Origin: Rhododendron vialii
Taxonomy: Eukaryota; Streptophyta; Magnoliopsida; Ericales; Ericaceae
Length of the DNA: 64,000 bases
Assembly (NCBI RefSeq): GCF_030253575.1
Contig: NC_080561.1
Location: forward strand, 26,345,564-26,409,563
Direction: 5' to 3'
Made by a program: the position numbers and the translations under genes. The notes under the pieces are model-generated. The model saw only the letters and a program-made list of their open reading frames with translations, did no database searches and was not told the origin of the DNA. This document shows, piece by piece, positions 1 through 12,376 of this stretch (its first letter is position 1; every line of letters starts with the position of its first letter).

Positions 1-735
1 TTCATCATCCATCCCTCATACCTTAAGTTCAAGGCTCCAACACTCCATCAAACTCAATCTAAAGGTATACCACCTTTTATTCTGTAATCTGTTCTGACCC
101 TTGAGGGGGCTGGCAGGGTCAAGGCTGGTAATCAATACCAGTCCTGGCCCTAAAGCTAGCAGGGTTTAAAGGATCGTGCAAGGCTATCAATGGCGCACGC
201 CAGTAGGTTTGAGCCGTACGCTAGTCATGGCTGTATGTGCAATACTGGCGTGGGGATCACTGATCAATTATTTTAATCATGCGAATGGATTATTTTAATC
301 TAAGTGTTTTATATACTTTGCTTTTTCATTCTCCATTAAGTAATCCGACTAATTCTTTCATTAGCATTAATTTGTACTATGCGTAAAATACTAAATTTTT
401 TATTGGAAATCAAAAACCGTAGTATTAAGTTAAATTTTATATTCTTAAGTTTAGATTTTTATTTCTTAAATCTTTGATTTACTAGAATAACATTCTAGTT
501 GTTGTAAAATTTATTATATTTTATTTTCTTATACTTTCATAAAAATTTACTATTTTTAGTTTACAAATAAGGCAAGCATGAATTCCTTCTCCAGCTCTTC
601 AAAGATGACGTCGATCAGCGGCTTACTGTTTGATCTACTCTTTAGTCGTAAAAGTGAAAACAGGAAATTTACTCTCTAGTCCATTATTTCTATTTTGAAA
701 CCCACTAGGTTCACTTAGAAAAAAATACCTTTACA
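1..735. other. Left-edge spacer, no gene seen
   Basis: AT-rich spacer. Positions about 100-260 are more GC-rich and contain imperfect repeats of a CTGGC/CCAGT-type motif, possibly the end of a repeat that starts outside the window. No coding exon, RNA gene or clear terminal repeat could be recognised. Confidence 0.5.
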
Positions 736-738
736 TTA

Positions 739-1418
739 AGGGGGTGTTTGGATGGTGTCTTTTTGTATTTTTCATTCTTCGTTTTTCCATTTTCAGTGTT
801 TGGCTTGCCACAACCAGAACTCATTCCCCTAAAATGAGTTCTGAAATTTGCATGATAGAGGAAGAAATGAAGAATGAGCCCAATTGGAGCTTTTCCAATT
901 CTCGGTTTTGCATTTTCTTTTTGGTCCAGGTCAAAAGACGTACTCATCTTCCACAATTTCTGGTAATACCCAAATTAAACAAACAACCTGGGTTAAGAAA
1001 ATTAAAACTTTAATTTCTTCGGTAAGACTTCAATTTGTGTAAGACTTTAATTTCTTCATGTGGGTCCAGTATTGGAAGACTTCAATTCGTTAGAAAATTT
1101 CTTGGATTTATGTTTTCGCTATTTGTTCTTAATTATAAAAAAAAATAGTAGGAGACGTTCAATTAACTAAAAAAAATACAAATTCAAAATATAAATTTTA
1201 CAAAATTGATTATACCAATATTTATACACATTATATCCCATAAATAATAAAGGGCAACATGGTAAAAAACCAACTCATAATTCATTTTCATCATATTCTC
1301 CCAAACACTACTCCTGTTACAAAATGCATTCTGCACATATCATCCAAACACCCTATCAATTCAAAAATACATTCTGACCATAATCTAAAAAGTCAAAAAG
1401 TAAGCTTCCAAACACCCC
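739..1418. mobile_element. PIF/Harbinger-like MITE, about 680 bp
   Basis: The left end reads GGGGGTGTTTGGA (740-752) and the right end is its inverse, TCCAAACACCCC (1407-1418). A TTA lies next to each end (736-738 and 1419-1421), the usual 3-bp PIF/Harbinger target duplication, although the left copy needs one extra terminal A. There is no transposase. The right end abuts the acceptor-like AG of the ferritin exon fragment, so it probably inserted in the former intron. Confidence 0.6.
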
Positions 1419-1422
1419 TTAG

Positions 1423-1494
1423 TTTCCTTCAAGCTTCTATTGCTCAGGACGAATACTCCGATGAGTGTGAGGCTGCTATCAACGAACAAATCAA
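1423..1494 (+). pseudogene. Ferritin exon fragment
   Basis: This stretch translates as a plant ferritin segment ending ECEAAINEQI, the start of the first ferritin helix. It is bounded by an acceptor-like CTTAG (to 1422) and a donor GTGGGT (from 1495), so it looks like one intact exon. Plant ferritin is a plastid iron-storage protein of about 250 residues. The next exon, expected to encode a VEYNVSY-like segment, was not found downstream, and no transit-peptide exon was found upstream. Two MITEs flank the piece (739-1418 and 1628-1821). The best reading is an exon-sized gene fragment, moved or left behind. A fast-evolving or distant real gene cannot be fully excluded. Confidence 0.65.
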
Positions 1495-1627
1495 GTGGGT
1501 GAATCTTGTATATTTTTTATTTTTGATGGTGGTGAAAGATGGATGCGAAATATGCGGTGGGTGGTGGTGGCGCTTTTCTGGTGAGGTTTTCTTTTTTTTC
1601 CTGGTACAGATCATTCCAAATCTTTTA

Positions 1628-1821
1628 GGCTCTGTTTGGAATTTAACGAAAAGAAAGGAAAGTTAAAAAAAGTTTTCTTCTATTGTTTGATTAGAAGAGA
1701 AAGAGAAAAGAAAAGAAAATTTTCAAGTTTAGTGAATGCTAGTTTTTCCCTCCTGTTTTCCTCTCATTTTTTGCCCATTTTCTTTTTCTTCTTTTCTTTT
1801 CCTTAGGTTCCAAACATAGCC
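1628..1821. mobile_element. PIF/Harbinger (Tourist-like) MITE, 194 bp
   Basis: Terminal inverted repeats are GGCTCTGTTTGGAA on the left and TTCCAAACATAGCC on the right. They are flanked by a direct TTA on both sides (1625-1627 and 1822-1824). The interior is purine/pyrimidine rich and non-coding. Confidence 0.8.
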
Positions 1822-1824
1822 TTA

Positions 1825-2505
1825 TGTACATGTGGCGCCACATAGCAAAAATAAGGTGCCACGTATTTGATTAACGAAGCCATTAGTCCAACTCAGCACA
1901 TTTCGTTACCAATTTAATAGATTTAGACGACAGGGCATTAATTGAACAATGCTTAAGTAGTTTAGGTGTTTAATTGAAGTTTAACAAAATTTGGGTGCCT
2001 ATTAGACATTGAAGTCAAAGTTTGGAGTATTTTGAAATTTTCCCAAATTGGTAATAAAATAAACTTGACTATATCAATTACAATTGTCTGAGGAAATATG
2101 TTCTTGAAGTTAAAGTTTATCAAATCTTACATTTGGTCAACTATAAGTCGTAAGATAGGTTGAATGAATTAGCATGTTATCCATTAAAAAATGATGTGGT
2201 CACTAAAACTTGATTATTAGAGCTTAAATACTACTACTTCTTTTTTTGTGGCTAAAAATGTGAGAAGAGTGATACCTTTCAAATTAGTGAAATAATCATC
2301 TAGCTTTTTGTAATTGCTGTATTAAATGCTTTTAGATTTCTCTTTGAAGTAATTTTTAATTTTTTTTATTCCTTTATGAATTATATTTAAAAGGCCCCAT
2401 CTAAAAACGGTTGCATCGAGTCCCAAAAACTCGGAGCTAGCCCTAGTTCAATCTATTTCTTAGGATGTAGAGAATTTGTTCTCCTACACCTAATCAGTTA
2501 TTAGA
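1825..2505. other. AT-rich spacer, nothing recognised
   Basis: Non-coding sequence. A short palindromic GTGGCGCCAC occurs near 1831. No exon or element boundary could be supported. Confidence 0.4.
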
Positions 2506-2509
2506 GGGT

Positions 2510-2856
2510 GTTTTGGCTTAATAATCTTTTTGAATAACTTTTTTTTTATCTTTATTCAAATTTTTTGGTTTTTATATGCTTAGATTTGTTAAAAATAATT
2601 GATTCCATCAACAAGAGGAATCTTTAAGATTAAAATTATAACAAAAATTATTAAATTTGAATTAGACAAAATAATCCAAATGTCTGTATGTTTTGAATTA
2701 TTTTTGTCTTTATCGATCTTATTTTAAGTTTCAATCATAAGCTCTCATCTTTTAAATTTCTTTCGTCTAGACCAATTTCATAAAATATTACTAGTAAACA
2801 AACAAAATTTTAATAAAAAAATTAACGGAAAAGAATTATCAAGGCCAAACAAAGGT
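2510..2856. mobile_element. Possible PIF-type MITE
   Basis: The left side reads GGTGTTTTGGCTTAATAATC and the right side is close to its inverse (GAATTATCAAGGCCAAACAAAG region, 2834-2855). A long AT-rich interior has no coding potential. The target duplication is not clear, so boundaries are approximate. Confidence 0.4.
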
Positions 2857-3563
2857 AGAAATGACAACGGGGCGGGGTCGGAGGTGTGGAAAAGATCCAT
2901 TCTCTAACGATTGAAGAAGCCCCCACATCTCTATTTTTCTCTCACATCTACTCTCCTCTCACATCATGACCAGTGTACCCAGCAGCCCCTCCTATTAGAT
3001 ATCGGGTTTATCCGCCCCGGCCCCACTCCCGCTCATTTTTATTTATTGAGAAAATATGTTCTAGATTCTAAAATAAGTGAACACAAACAATAAAAATTTA
3101 TAAAATAACTATTACTCCTACAACTTAACCAAAATCTATTATCTAAAAGAAAAATGGAAGAGAGAGTTAATATTTTATGTGGTATTTTAGTTTTAAGGGT
3201 AAAAATACAATAATAAAAATAGTTCTTTTATGCATAAAATGATTTCGGGGCTGGACGGAGAGGTTTCCGAACAGAATAACGTCAACCCAAACCCAACCGA
3301 ATTTCATCGATTCTCCCCCAATCCCGATCTGACACCAAAAAATACAACAAAACCCCGTCATGATCGGGGTGGGTTTAGGAGCGGGCGGACTGAATTACCT
3401 TCTCTAAACAGGGGTCTTCTATTATTTGGACGATGGGTACTCTTAACCCGAGTCACTCGACCCTTTCCGTTCTCTGATCCACAACGCCAACAAATTGAAA
3501 TAACAGAAAAAGAAGAGAGATTTTCAATTTGATTTCTGCAGTACATTTTCTTCCCTTCTAGTA

Positions 3564-6500
3564 ATGGATTTGATTCCGGTGAGCTTAATCACCACCCATA
3601 CTCCCTCAACTATGTGTACATGCATCTTCACGTATACGAATCATGCACGCATTTGTGTGGCTTCATTTCCTGCAAATTCATTAGATTTTACCTTGATTTT
3701 ATCCAGTGAATGTGGCTAGGGTTTGACAAAGCTGTGCGATGTTGCAATTTGATTGTTAGAGTCCGTATATTCTAATATGTCGCTGATTTTAATGGTAAGT
3801 CTCGTTTTGAAAGGGATTGAGAATCTCCAGCCCTGACCCACTTATTTTTACCCAAATTTGGGTAAAAAATTCCATTTGGGTATGTCTTCTCCAATGCTAT
3901 ACCCTTACTTTAACCCCAATCTAGTGTTTTTTTTATTTATGTTTCTCCCCCAAAATTTGGGTCAAAACGGCACATTTGTAAGTAATTACAAAGTGAAAAA
4001 GAGGTGTTGAGAAAAAAAGTTGTGGATTGGGTCTCCCCTCGTTTGGGTGAAAAAATGGTAAAACTCCAAAAGGGTAGGCGAAAGGGTATGCCATTGAGAT
4101 GGTGTTTTTTACTCGAATTTTGAGCTTGGGTCGGAAAAAGGGTAAGAATTGGAGATGCTCTAAGTACTTTCAGTCTTTGATTCTAAAGGGTATGACTTGT
4201 ATGTCATAGATCTGGAGCTCAAATTGCTTCTTCGTCGCTGAATGATAAACACATGTTGACCAGAAATATAGCACCAAACTATACAATTTGTTCCTATTTA
4301 AATGGCGTCAAATATGGAGTTCTTACTTCAGATAGGATTGGTATGGCATCTAGTAATTTTCTGTGTGCATTACTGTAGCCAGCTGAGCCACTTGAATCAC
4401 TTTCTGAAGTCTTTTCCTTCCGAAGGGTGCCCTACCTTACTATTTGATTAGTTAGAGAAAAACATGCCCTTTACTTTAAAGAAATTGAAAAGGTTTTGGA
4501 GTTAGCAAATTCGGCTATGCCATCTTCTGTAAGAATATACGAGGGTTTGATGCAAAGAAAATAGGAAAATATTCCATCAAAGCTGAGGCTAGCAAATTCG
4601 ATACTGTCCGTGCTCTTAGCTTGGACAGATTTTGTAAGCAGAGACTGGACAATTTGCATAAAATTTTGAGGGGAGGTGTGATGCCTCCCTTGACAATCCC
4701 ACATGTCCGTCATTTCTACCAACCATTGGCAGCTCTACGCTAAGCAATGGTATCCAAATGAACAACCCCATTGTCATAAGATACGGATAGATATTTTTAT
4801 AATTAACGTTAGCCCATTCTTTGAACACCCTTTGCAATAAATCTTAACAACCCTGCACAGTTATTTTGAACATTTAACCTTATTAATCTTGAATACGATA
4901 GACAACTAGCTGCCAACACAGAGTATGGTAGTTATATGCTACACAAGTATTCGTGTTCTTTAGTTATGAATAATACTACAAACATGAAGCAATTTAAACT
5001 ATTGGACTAAATGTACACGTGCACTAGGTCAATGCATGGTGTTTACTGAACTAATGGCACACACACATTTAGACACTAGTTGATAAACTACATGTTTATT
5101 GAGCCTTATTGTTAGTTGTTACTAATGTACATGGAAAAATAATCTCCAATATGTACATAAATTTCATCTTCAGATGTTTATTTGCATGTATTGTTTTTGA
5201 TCATATATAGGAGTTTTAAACATAAGTAGAATGTCAGTTACTTAATGAATACCCTCAAAAAAACATCTGGAGCTGCCACTGGAGCCAACCAGCTCTGACA
5301 GTACACTGCACTTGGCCCCTAATCCACAAGTGACGGGTGATCCCAAGAAGCACCGATGAAGAGGTCCCTAGGCCCTTCTCTTGACCTAGGTAGGTTGTAT
5401 ATCGTAGATACTTTGTCATCGATCCAATTCCTATCTCTTTGTCTCTTGTGCCACTGACTCTAACGGCGTCCCTTTTGCATGAAATGTTATTGGATTTGGG
5501 GAATTCAATGAAATATTATTGAGCTGCATCATGTTGAGGTGGATTGAATATTTGAATGGCAACACAAAGAGTGTAGATGGATGTCTAATAGTGTAGTGCA
5601 GTGCCTCGGATTTGTTGTACTCTTTGTCTTCGCTGCCGTGGAGAAGATCAGTTTTGGATTCCTAGTGGTGTGTGATGGGCGAATGTTGTTTCTTTCTTCC
5701 TTTTTACTGTTATTTGCATGATAAAAATGCAAATGGTCAAAATTGCTTTACTAGTTGAGTATGGACTTTTTCTGTTCTATATGATGTGTTTGTAAAGTAT
5801 GATTGTCGACGTACATCTGAGTAATGTCCTCTTCATAGTTTATAGTACCAGTCATCTAAGATCCTTCCTTGTTCTGGTTATCAGTTCTGGACTTCTTCCA
5901 TAATATTGGGCTGATTTAAACAGTCTGCGAGTGTTTCAAATTCCAGTAGTAGCATTACATATATCAATTGAAGGTCACTAGCACAACAAATGTTACAGTA
6001 TAGTGCATACTATGATATCTTTTATTGGTTAAGGGATGAAAATGATCTAATCATACTACTACAATAAAAAAAGACAGAGAAATGGCTTCACAAATAGTTG
6101 GATGTTGCTGGTTACCTTTTGATATGATGATTGATGATTGGACTACTTTAATTGCCCGCCCTTAAAACACAAAAAGGGGAAAAGATAGGAAACGGAAGGA
6201 TGATGTTAGAAATGTTGTAGGTGCCAAATGCCAATGCTGATTTTTTTTCATTTTTTAGGAAGTAATAACATTGCCTCAAATGAATACTAAAATGGAATGT
6301 TGAAGTCGGTGTAACTGCTTTATAATTTGAACACGATTCTCATTCTTAATTATTTTTGTGCACAGCCTACGGGGGAAAGCTATGCCCACCCAAAGCTATG
6401 TTTCTTTCATGTGGTGTTCAAGGTATGGTTTAATTCCTTTATTAGTTTTCCTTCATAGCTCCCATCTTGCTATTATAATGTTGCACTCATGTGATTTGGC

Positions 6501-9500
6501 AGGCAGCAGCGTTGGCTTTCTACATTCTTTCAGCTCTCTTTTTCAATAGCTTTGTCATCATTTTTGTGACCACTGTTCTTCTTGCTGCTCTTGATTTCTG
6601 GGTAGTCAAGAATGTAAGTGGGCGAATCTTGGTTGGTTTGAGGTGGTGGAATGAAATAAACGATGAGGGTGAGAGCGTGTGGAAATTTGAATGCCTTGAC
6701 CAAGAGGTTAGTGGATCATATTTATTGCAGTTCCTAGTATTCATCAATTCCGGTTATCATACCATTACATCTTCCGTGAGAAGTTTTTTGGTAGATATCA
6801 TGAGCCTTTACCCATGAATATCCAATCAACTGTGTCTAATAGATTGTTTATCCTTGTTTATAATAGTCATTAGCTCGGATGAACAAGAAGGATTCCTGGC
6901 TATTTTGGTGGACCCTTTACCTGACAGTAAGTAAATAGTACTGATCCTAGCATATTACAACAGATGTTAACCAGTCTTGGTCCCACCTTATCCCTTGTAT
7001 AATATGCATTCATTAATTTAAAGACTTACATGGACAGAATAACGTACAGGTGGTTTTGACAAGTAAGTTAAATACCATGGTGAAATGTTGTTCTGAGTTT
7101 CTCTTCACAGTGTCCTTGTTCCGAAGTTGTAAGCAATGAAAACGTATTTTCTCATGTAGTCATGTTCATAGTGTCTTGGGTTGTTCTTCCATGTTGCAGG
7201 CAGGTGCATGGATTGTGCTTGGAGTATTCTCTCTCATAAGATTTGAAGCTGATTATCTCCTCGTTGTAGGAGTTTGCTTGACCCTAAGCATTGCCAATAT
7301 TGTTGGCTTTACTAGATGTCGCAAAGGTATGTATACTTTCTATTCTGACTTTTCCACTTTAATGACCTTCTGACACTTTCTGCATTGGTTTTTTGTTTAG
7401 CATGTTGTGTGCTCCCTTATGTGCAAGTTCACCTCTTTAAGAAGTCAAATTCCTAATGTTTTTCCTATGCTACTGCAAAGTACAATTGTCACATTTTTAT
7501 AGAGATTTAACTTTATGATGATAAATTGTGGAAATCCAGTACTTGGCCTTAGTCGGTTTAAGTAGATTAATCAGCAATAGTCATCGAACATAATTATGCT
7601 GGGGAATGTAATTTTAACAATGCTGTTCCCAACCATTTTGGCATTAAAAAGCTAACATTGAGGTAGACCCAAAATATAGCACTGGAGGTGACCCATCTGG
7701 TCCCTATAGTTCCCATCTAGTTAACTTTCTCCTCCTCATTACAAATTTCCTTCTTTACGTAATGTAGATAAAAAAGTTCTAGGCTACTAGCTACATTCTG
7801 TGTTCTAAAAATTGGAATTAATCGGCAATTAATCGTTGGCAGGCCTATCTGACTAGATCCGATTAATTGCTATGTGCCGATTAATTGCCAATTACTTGGC
7901 CTCGAAGCTCGAAGGTGGCCTACCACCCAGCTAGCACCTAGCGACTCTTAGAACATTGGCTACATTGCGCATATGTTTTTCCAATGTCCATCTTACAGAT
8001 CACTATAATTATTTTTTTTTATTATTATTTTTTTGAGTTGGTAATATCAGTATTTATGAGCTTGAAAAATTATACCACCAGCCCACAATGCTAATACGTC
8101 TAAAGTCCAACTCCGCATCACCACATTGTTCAGGGATTAAGGCAGTACTTCTTGAAGAAACTTGACTTGTAAGAAAAATGAAAGGGTACACGGATGTCCA
8201 CCTTGAGGAAAAATGCCGTCGTGCTGAAAGAAAGGACGTTGTGAACTCATTTGGACCTGACATCTGAGCCTTGGCCCGTAGTTGGCCCCATTACAATCTT
8301 TCAGGAAAGTCATGCCCTGCTTCACGGCTATCGGAACAACTATTGGTGTGCACATTGTACAACCACCCGCAGAATCCTTTGTTCTCGCCTCTTCCCAATC
8401 TGTCACCAGATTCTTGATGAAATTGTCTGGTTCATCTGAGTTACGAATTTATGATAACTATGTACTTCTACTCCTACTACTTCTTGATTTACCCAAAAAA
8501 AAAAACTATGTACTTCTATCAAGTTTAGCCATAAACCCCTCCTTCTGTCTCCATTTAACCTTTTCCATAGGCATAGTGTGGCCCAACTCTACTTTTTGTT
8601 CTTGGCTTCTATTGATTCTTCTTCTGTCAAAGTCAAACCAACCTCTTCTTTCCTATCTCGTTACTTGCTAGGCCCAAGGACCATATTCTTCTGATTGGTA
8701 AAAAACTCAAGTATCCATAATCCTTATTCTACCTTTCATCTCATTTTCATAAATCTCAACTTCTTAGCTGCAATGAATCCAGGTTCTACTTCCACGTGAT
8801 AGCTCCCCACCATGCTACACTTTACCCCAGAAACCTGATTTTATGCTGCCAAGATGAACTAAGCTGCTACCGGCAAATTTTCTGAATGAACTGAATGGAA
8901 TTTGCTACTTTCCAGAAAGGCTTGCTGAAAAATCAAACAAAGAAGGTTCATTTTCTCATGTAGTTTGCCAGTCTAACCAACAATTCTTTTCTGCTAGTTA
9001 GACTTCTATGGTTGCAATGATTCTATCAAATGGAATTAAAGAACCGTTGACCGGCTGCATCAAAATCGAGGTTCATATGGCAATCGGAAAAGAAAGCCCT
9101 TACATTTTCGGGTTGGTCCATGAGCTGAGACGCATATCTTTTTCCTGACAGAGAGAAAGAAAAATAGCCCTGCTTTAGCTGTTCAGGGGGTGGAATGAAA
9201 GGCGGTTTACATACAACAGAGTCAAGGTGGTTTAACCATTTAAGATTATTTGGAGAGGCCTCGTCTCATTTTGCGCTCCCCAAATAGCTTATGCTATGGG
9301 TTAATAGTCTTGGTACAGGAACCTGGGAACTCCTACTAGGAAGATATGAAGAATCCATCAAATTAAAAGGGACGACTCATCCCTATAGTTGCATTATGTG
9401 TACCTCACTTGAACAAGTTGCAAGTTCACAAGGGAGGTGGGGTCAATTGACCCAATAACTGTGTTGAAAGGTCTGTTGTTCATATAGGTTTTGATTACGC

Positions 9501-10012
9501 GACCCCACCAAAGTTATTAAATTGACCCAAACACCCTGCAATGTTAGGAACTACCCCCTACTACCAGTCACCGGTCAAAGATGAAAATTTCCTCATTGCT
9601 TTCAAACACACTATGTCTTCGGGATCCTTTATGCCAGTTTCATATCTTAGCAATGAATAGCGGGAATTCAAATGTATTATGAAAGAGTTCATCTTTTGAT
9701 CTTCCATGAGTGATACGAGTACTACTTCTATTGAAGATTTGAGTGTTGCTCCTTTTGTTTTTCCCAAAAAGCATGTGCTTTTTGCTGAGTTTCCATGGGA
9801 ACATGACACCTTTGTTGTTCTTCTATTTGTGTATGCTATGGTTTTTTCGTTGATTTGCATGCCTGTATTTATGTTTCATTTTGCATTGTTTTTATCAATC
9901 AAGAATTTGATTTTCCTCCGCAGATGCTAAAAAGCAGTTCCAAGCATTTGCGTCTCAGACCATCGCTTCTCGATTCTCATCCACAATACAGTCGGCTTTC
10001 AGTGTAGTATGA
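3564..10012 (+). CDS. ECH: ECHIDNA / TVP23-family trans-Golgi membrane protein
   Basis: Six exons join in frame: 3564-3578, 6366-6422, 6503-6706, 6867-6926, 7200-7326 and 9924-10012, giving 183 aa. The family (TVP23, FAM18) is about 185 aa. The protein follows plant ECHIDNA almost residue by residue: a short polar N-terminus, hydrophobic helices at about 25-60 (AAALAFYILSALFF), a cytosolic loop with RILVGLRWWNEIND, hydrophobic helices at about 103-150, and a C-terminal tail ending SAFSVV. In Arabidopsis, ECH works with YIP4 proteins at the trans-Golgi network in secretion and cell elongation. Exon 1 encodes only five residues (MDLIP) and is placed by the in-frame ATG, a GTGAGC donor and the family N-terminus, so it is the least certain exon. 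Introns 1 and 5 exceed 2.5 kb. A GTAAGT at 6614 lies inside exon 3 and is read as coding, because the conserved sequence continues through it. Confidence 0.95.
3819..4160. mobile_element. MITE-like element in ECH intron 1
   Basis: The left end carries GAGAATCTCCAGCCCTGACC and the right end the inverse (AATTGGAGATGCTC, 4147-4160). Its interior repeats an ACCC(A/T)AATTTGGGT motif in both orientations. GAGCATCTCCAA-type ends are common in plant MITEs. No clean target duplication was found. Confidence 0.45.
7798..7958. mobile_element. hAT-type MITE, 161 bp, in ECH intron 5
   Basis: The ends are CTGTGTTCTAAAA and TCTTAGAACATTG. Both sides are flanked by the same 8 bases, GCTACATT (7790-7797 and 7959-7966), the hAT target duplication. 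The interior is rich in CGATTAAT motifs shared with copies at 40992-41844 and 47582-47796. Confidence 0.9.
7967..9923 (+). other. Remainder of ECH intron 5
   Basis: Intron sequence with several open frames of 60-130 codons on both strands, none resembling a known family. Positions about 8060-8440 are less AT-rich than the rest and may be an old inserted fragment, but no element ends were found. Confidence 0.4.
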
Positions 10013-11880
10013 ATAGAAATATCACGTGAGAGAGACAAGGTGATTGCCAAATATTGTGCCAATTTATTTGGCCCTTGTGAATTTCTTGCCCTGTAATATC
10101 ATCAATGTGGTTATTCGGATAATAGTAGTTGTCACGCATCGGAGATTTAGCATGCAATTAGATCTTTGATGTAAATGACCACAAGCAAGTACATGGATCC
10201 GGATAACGTGTCATTCCATATATTCTCATACACTTCTGAAATTTATGCATTTCGTTACACTTCAATACATCTTTTGACATATATACCGAGATTATTTGCT
10301 CTTATTGGGTTGTGGTTAGAATTTACCAACACATTGTGGGATGGTGGTTGAAGGGTGGCAAAAAAATTGAGTTCAGCATACATTCTCATACACTCCCTAC
10401 TGAATTTTGTACATATGGTTACATTCGTGGTGCAATTTTTTTTTTTTTAAGTATATACCGAGATTATTTGTTCTTATTTGGTTGTGGTTAGAATTTCCCT
10501 CTTGGTAAATGTACTTGCACAATCTTGGTGATCTCAATTTTACAAATGCAATTTATTTGCTTCAAAACCTTGTGTAGAAATAGAGAAACCCATCAACAGT
10601 AACTATGAAAATTTAAAGTTGTGTTTGAGATCATACTATTTGATAGTATATCAAATTATCAGTAAACAGCGGATCAAAAAAATAAAAATAAAAAATTATC
10701 AGTAAACATGTTTTTTTTTTCCCGCTGGATATAAACATCAAGGTTTTCCTTTTTGGGTTGTTTTATTAGGTTGTTTCCGCAATAAAGTGTATTATTTGCT
10801 GTTTTTTTTCTATGAAAGTGAATATTTTGATTTACAAATTGCACATTGGAACAGAAAAAATGTCTACTTGAATCTACAGCAACAAAACTTTGATGGCATT
10901 GTAATTTTTTTTTTCCCGACAGTTAGGGTGTCCGGACTATTTTACTTGCACCTTAACTAATTGTCACTCCGGTCAAAAGCAGGTCATCCACGCCAAACTA
11001 GGAAATTCACTAGAAAATACTCTTTGCGGCTTAACCCAAAAAATCGAAGATCAAGTATGGGAAGTAAATCCATCACCCAACCTAACTAACCCTAGAGGCC
11101 AGTGGCATTGTAATTTCAACTCCTCATGAGATAGTCGTTGGCAGTTCAAATAAGATGCCACAAACTTTTTCTCCCCAATTTTTTTGTATCGGGTTTCCTA
11201 GAGTAGGAAAGAGATTGAAACTTTAATTATTACTTTTTTGGGTACAAAAAACTTTAATTAATAGGAGTACTGAAGTCGGAGTATATAAGTTCAGCAGAAA
11301 TGATACGTCCACTGCACCATTTGTGCGGTGCATGACAGGTTCACTTCTGATCCCGCATGGATGATTCGAGTTGTTCAATAATTTTCAAAAAAAAATCGAG
11401 TTGGCTCGTGAAAAATCAGCTCAATCTGATATATGTATGTGTGGTGGCCGTGCGGTGGCCATATGTGCTATGGGCGTATATTTTTGTTATGTTCAGGTAT
11501 TGTTTACGCTCCCAATAGAAAATAAAAAAATTCGCATGCCTTTTCCAGCTATAGAGTTTTTTATTTGGTAAGGCAGGTGGTCTCAGGGCAGTTTGTGTGC
11601 ACCTCGAACTAATCTTTACAACTTTTTCCTTTTCGCACACTTGTGCATGGGCGTGAGCAATGAGATGGCCTCAAGAGTTGCAAGCAAGGGGAACCAAATA
11701 TCTTATGAAACAGCGAACCTCTAAGTCCCCAAATCAATACCACCAAGCCGACTTATTTGGAGGTTTTTAAAATAACAAAATAAGATAATTTGAAATGATT
11801 TTAACACTTCTCTTTCATCTATTAACATTTTATTTTTGTCTTTATTCATGTAAAATTACTAAATTGCTATTCACATGGAA
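10013..11880. other. ECH 3' flank and spacer
   Basis: This holds the presumed ECH 3' UTR and spacer. A degenerate tandem duplication of roughly 160-170 bp is visible: a TATACCGAGATTATTTG motif occurs near 10282 and again near 10453, each preceded by a TTCTCATACAC motif. No further gene or element ends were recognised. Confidence 0.45.
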
Positions 11881-11883
11881 AAA

Positions 11884-11887
11884 ATAA

Positions 11888-11918
<31 letters not shown>

Positions 11919-11926
11919 CAATAAAT

Positions 11927-11969
<43 letters not shown>

Positions 11970-12024
11970 CAATAAATAGAAATAGAGGATGAAAATCATT
12001 TTCCCTTTGAAAATCTTCTCATAA

Positions 12025-12082
<58 letters not shown>
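11884..12082. repeat. (GA)n microsatellite cluster upstream of invertase
   Basis: Three GA blocks (about 11889-11911, 11933-11962, 12028-12082) are separated by copies of GGGAGAGTCAATAAATAGAA and unique sequence. The AAATCATTTTCCC-type segment at 11993-12020 recurs at 12318-12345, so the block has been duplicated. Confidence 0.85.
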
Positions 12083-12089
<7 letters not shown>

Positions 12090-12095
12090 ATCTAA

Positions 12096-12316
12096 GGCTT
12101 TGTTCTGTTAACAACTTAGTTTTAGTTTTAATTTACTTTTCAATCATTACCCTATTTCTTTCTTCGATCATTACCCTATTTCTCCAATTATTACTTTCTC
12201 ATCTCTCTCTATCTCTCTCCAATCATTACCCTTATCTTCAATCATTATTCGATTTCTCTCTCCACCTATTACCAAAACTAAACTAAACTAAACTAAACTC
12301 CCAACCAAACACAACC
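12096..12316. mobile_element. PIF/Harbinger-like MITE in the invertase promoter
   Basis: The left end is GGCTTTGTTCTGTTAAC and the right end CCAACCAAACACAACC. A direct TAA flanks both sides (12093-12095 and 12317-12319). The subterminal regions carry inverted TTAGTTTTAGTTT / AAACTAAACTAAA tracts. It ends about 50 bp upstream of the proposed TATA box of the invertase gene. Confidence 0.7.
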
Positions 12317-12368
12317 TAAATCATTTTCCCTTTGAAAATCTTCTCTTCCAAGACACCTTCATGGCTTC

Positions 12369-12376
12369 TATAAATA
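12369..12376 (+). promoter_or_regulatory. TATA box candidate for the invertase gene
   Basis: TATAAATA lies about 230 bp upstream of the first in-frame ATG at 12602. This spacing allows a leader of roughly 200 nt. Confidence 0.5.

Noticed and set aside
711-1013. Overlapping open frames on both strands
   Set aside because: They lie inside the PIF-type MITE and match no family; the complementary frames are by-products of sequence composition.
8054-8671. Open frames up to 129 codons in ECH intron 5
   Set aside because: No homology recognised, no splice support, and they overlap on opposite strands.
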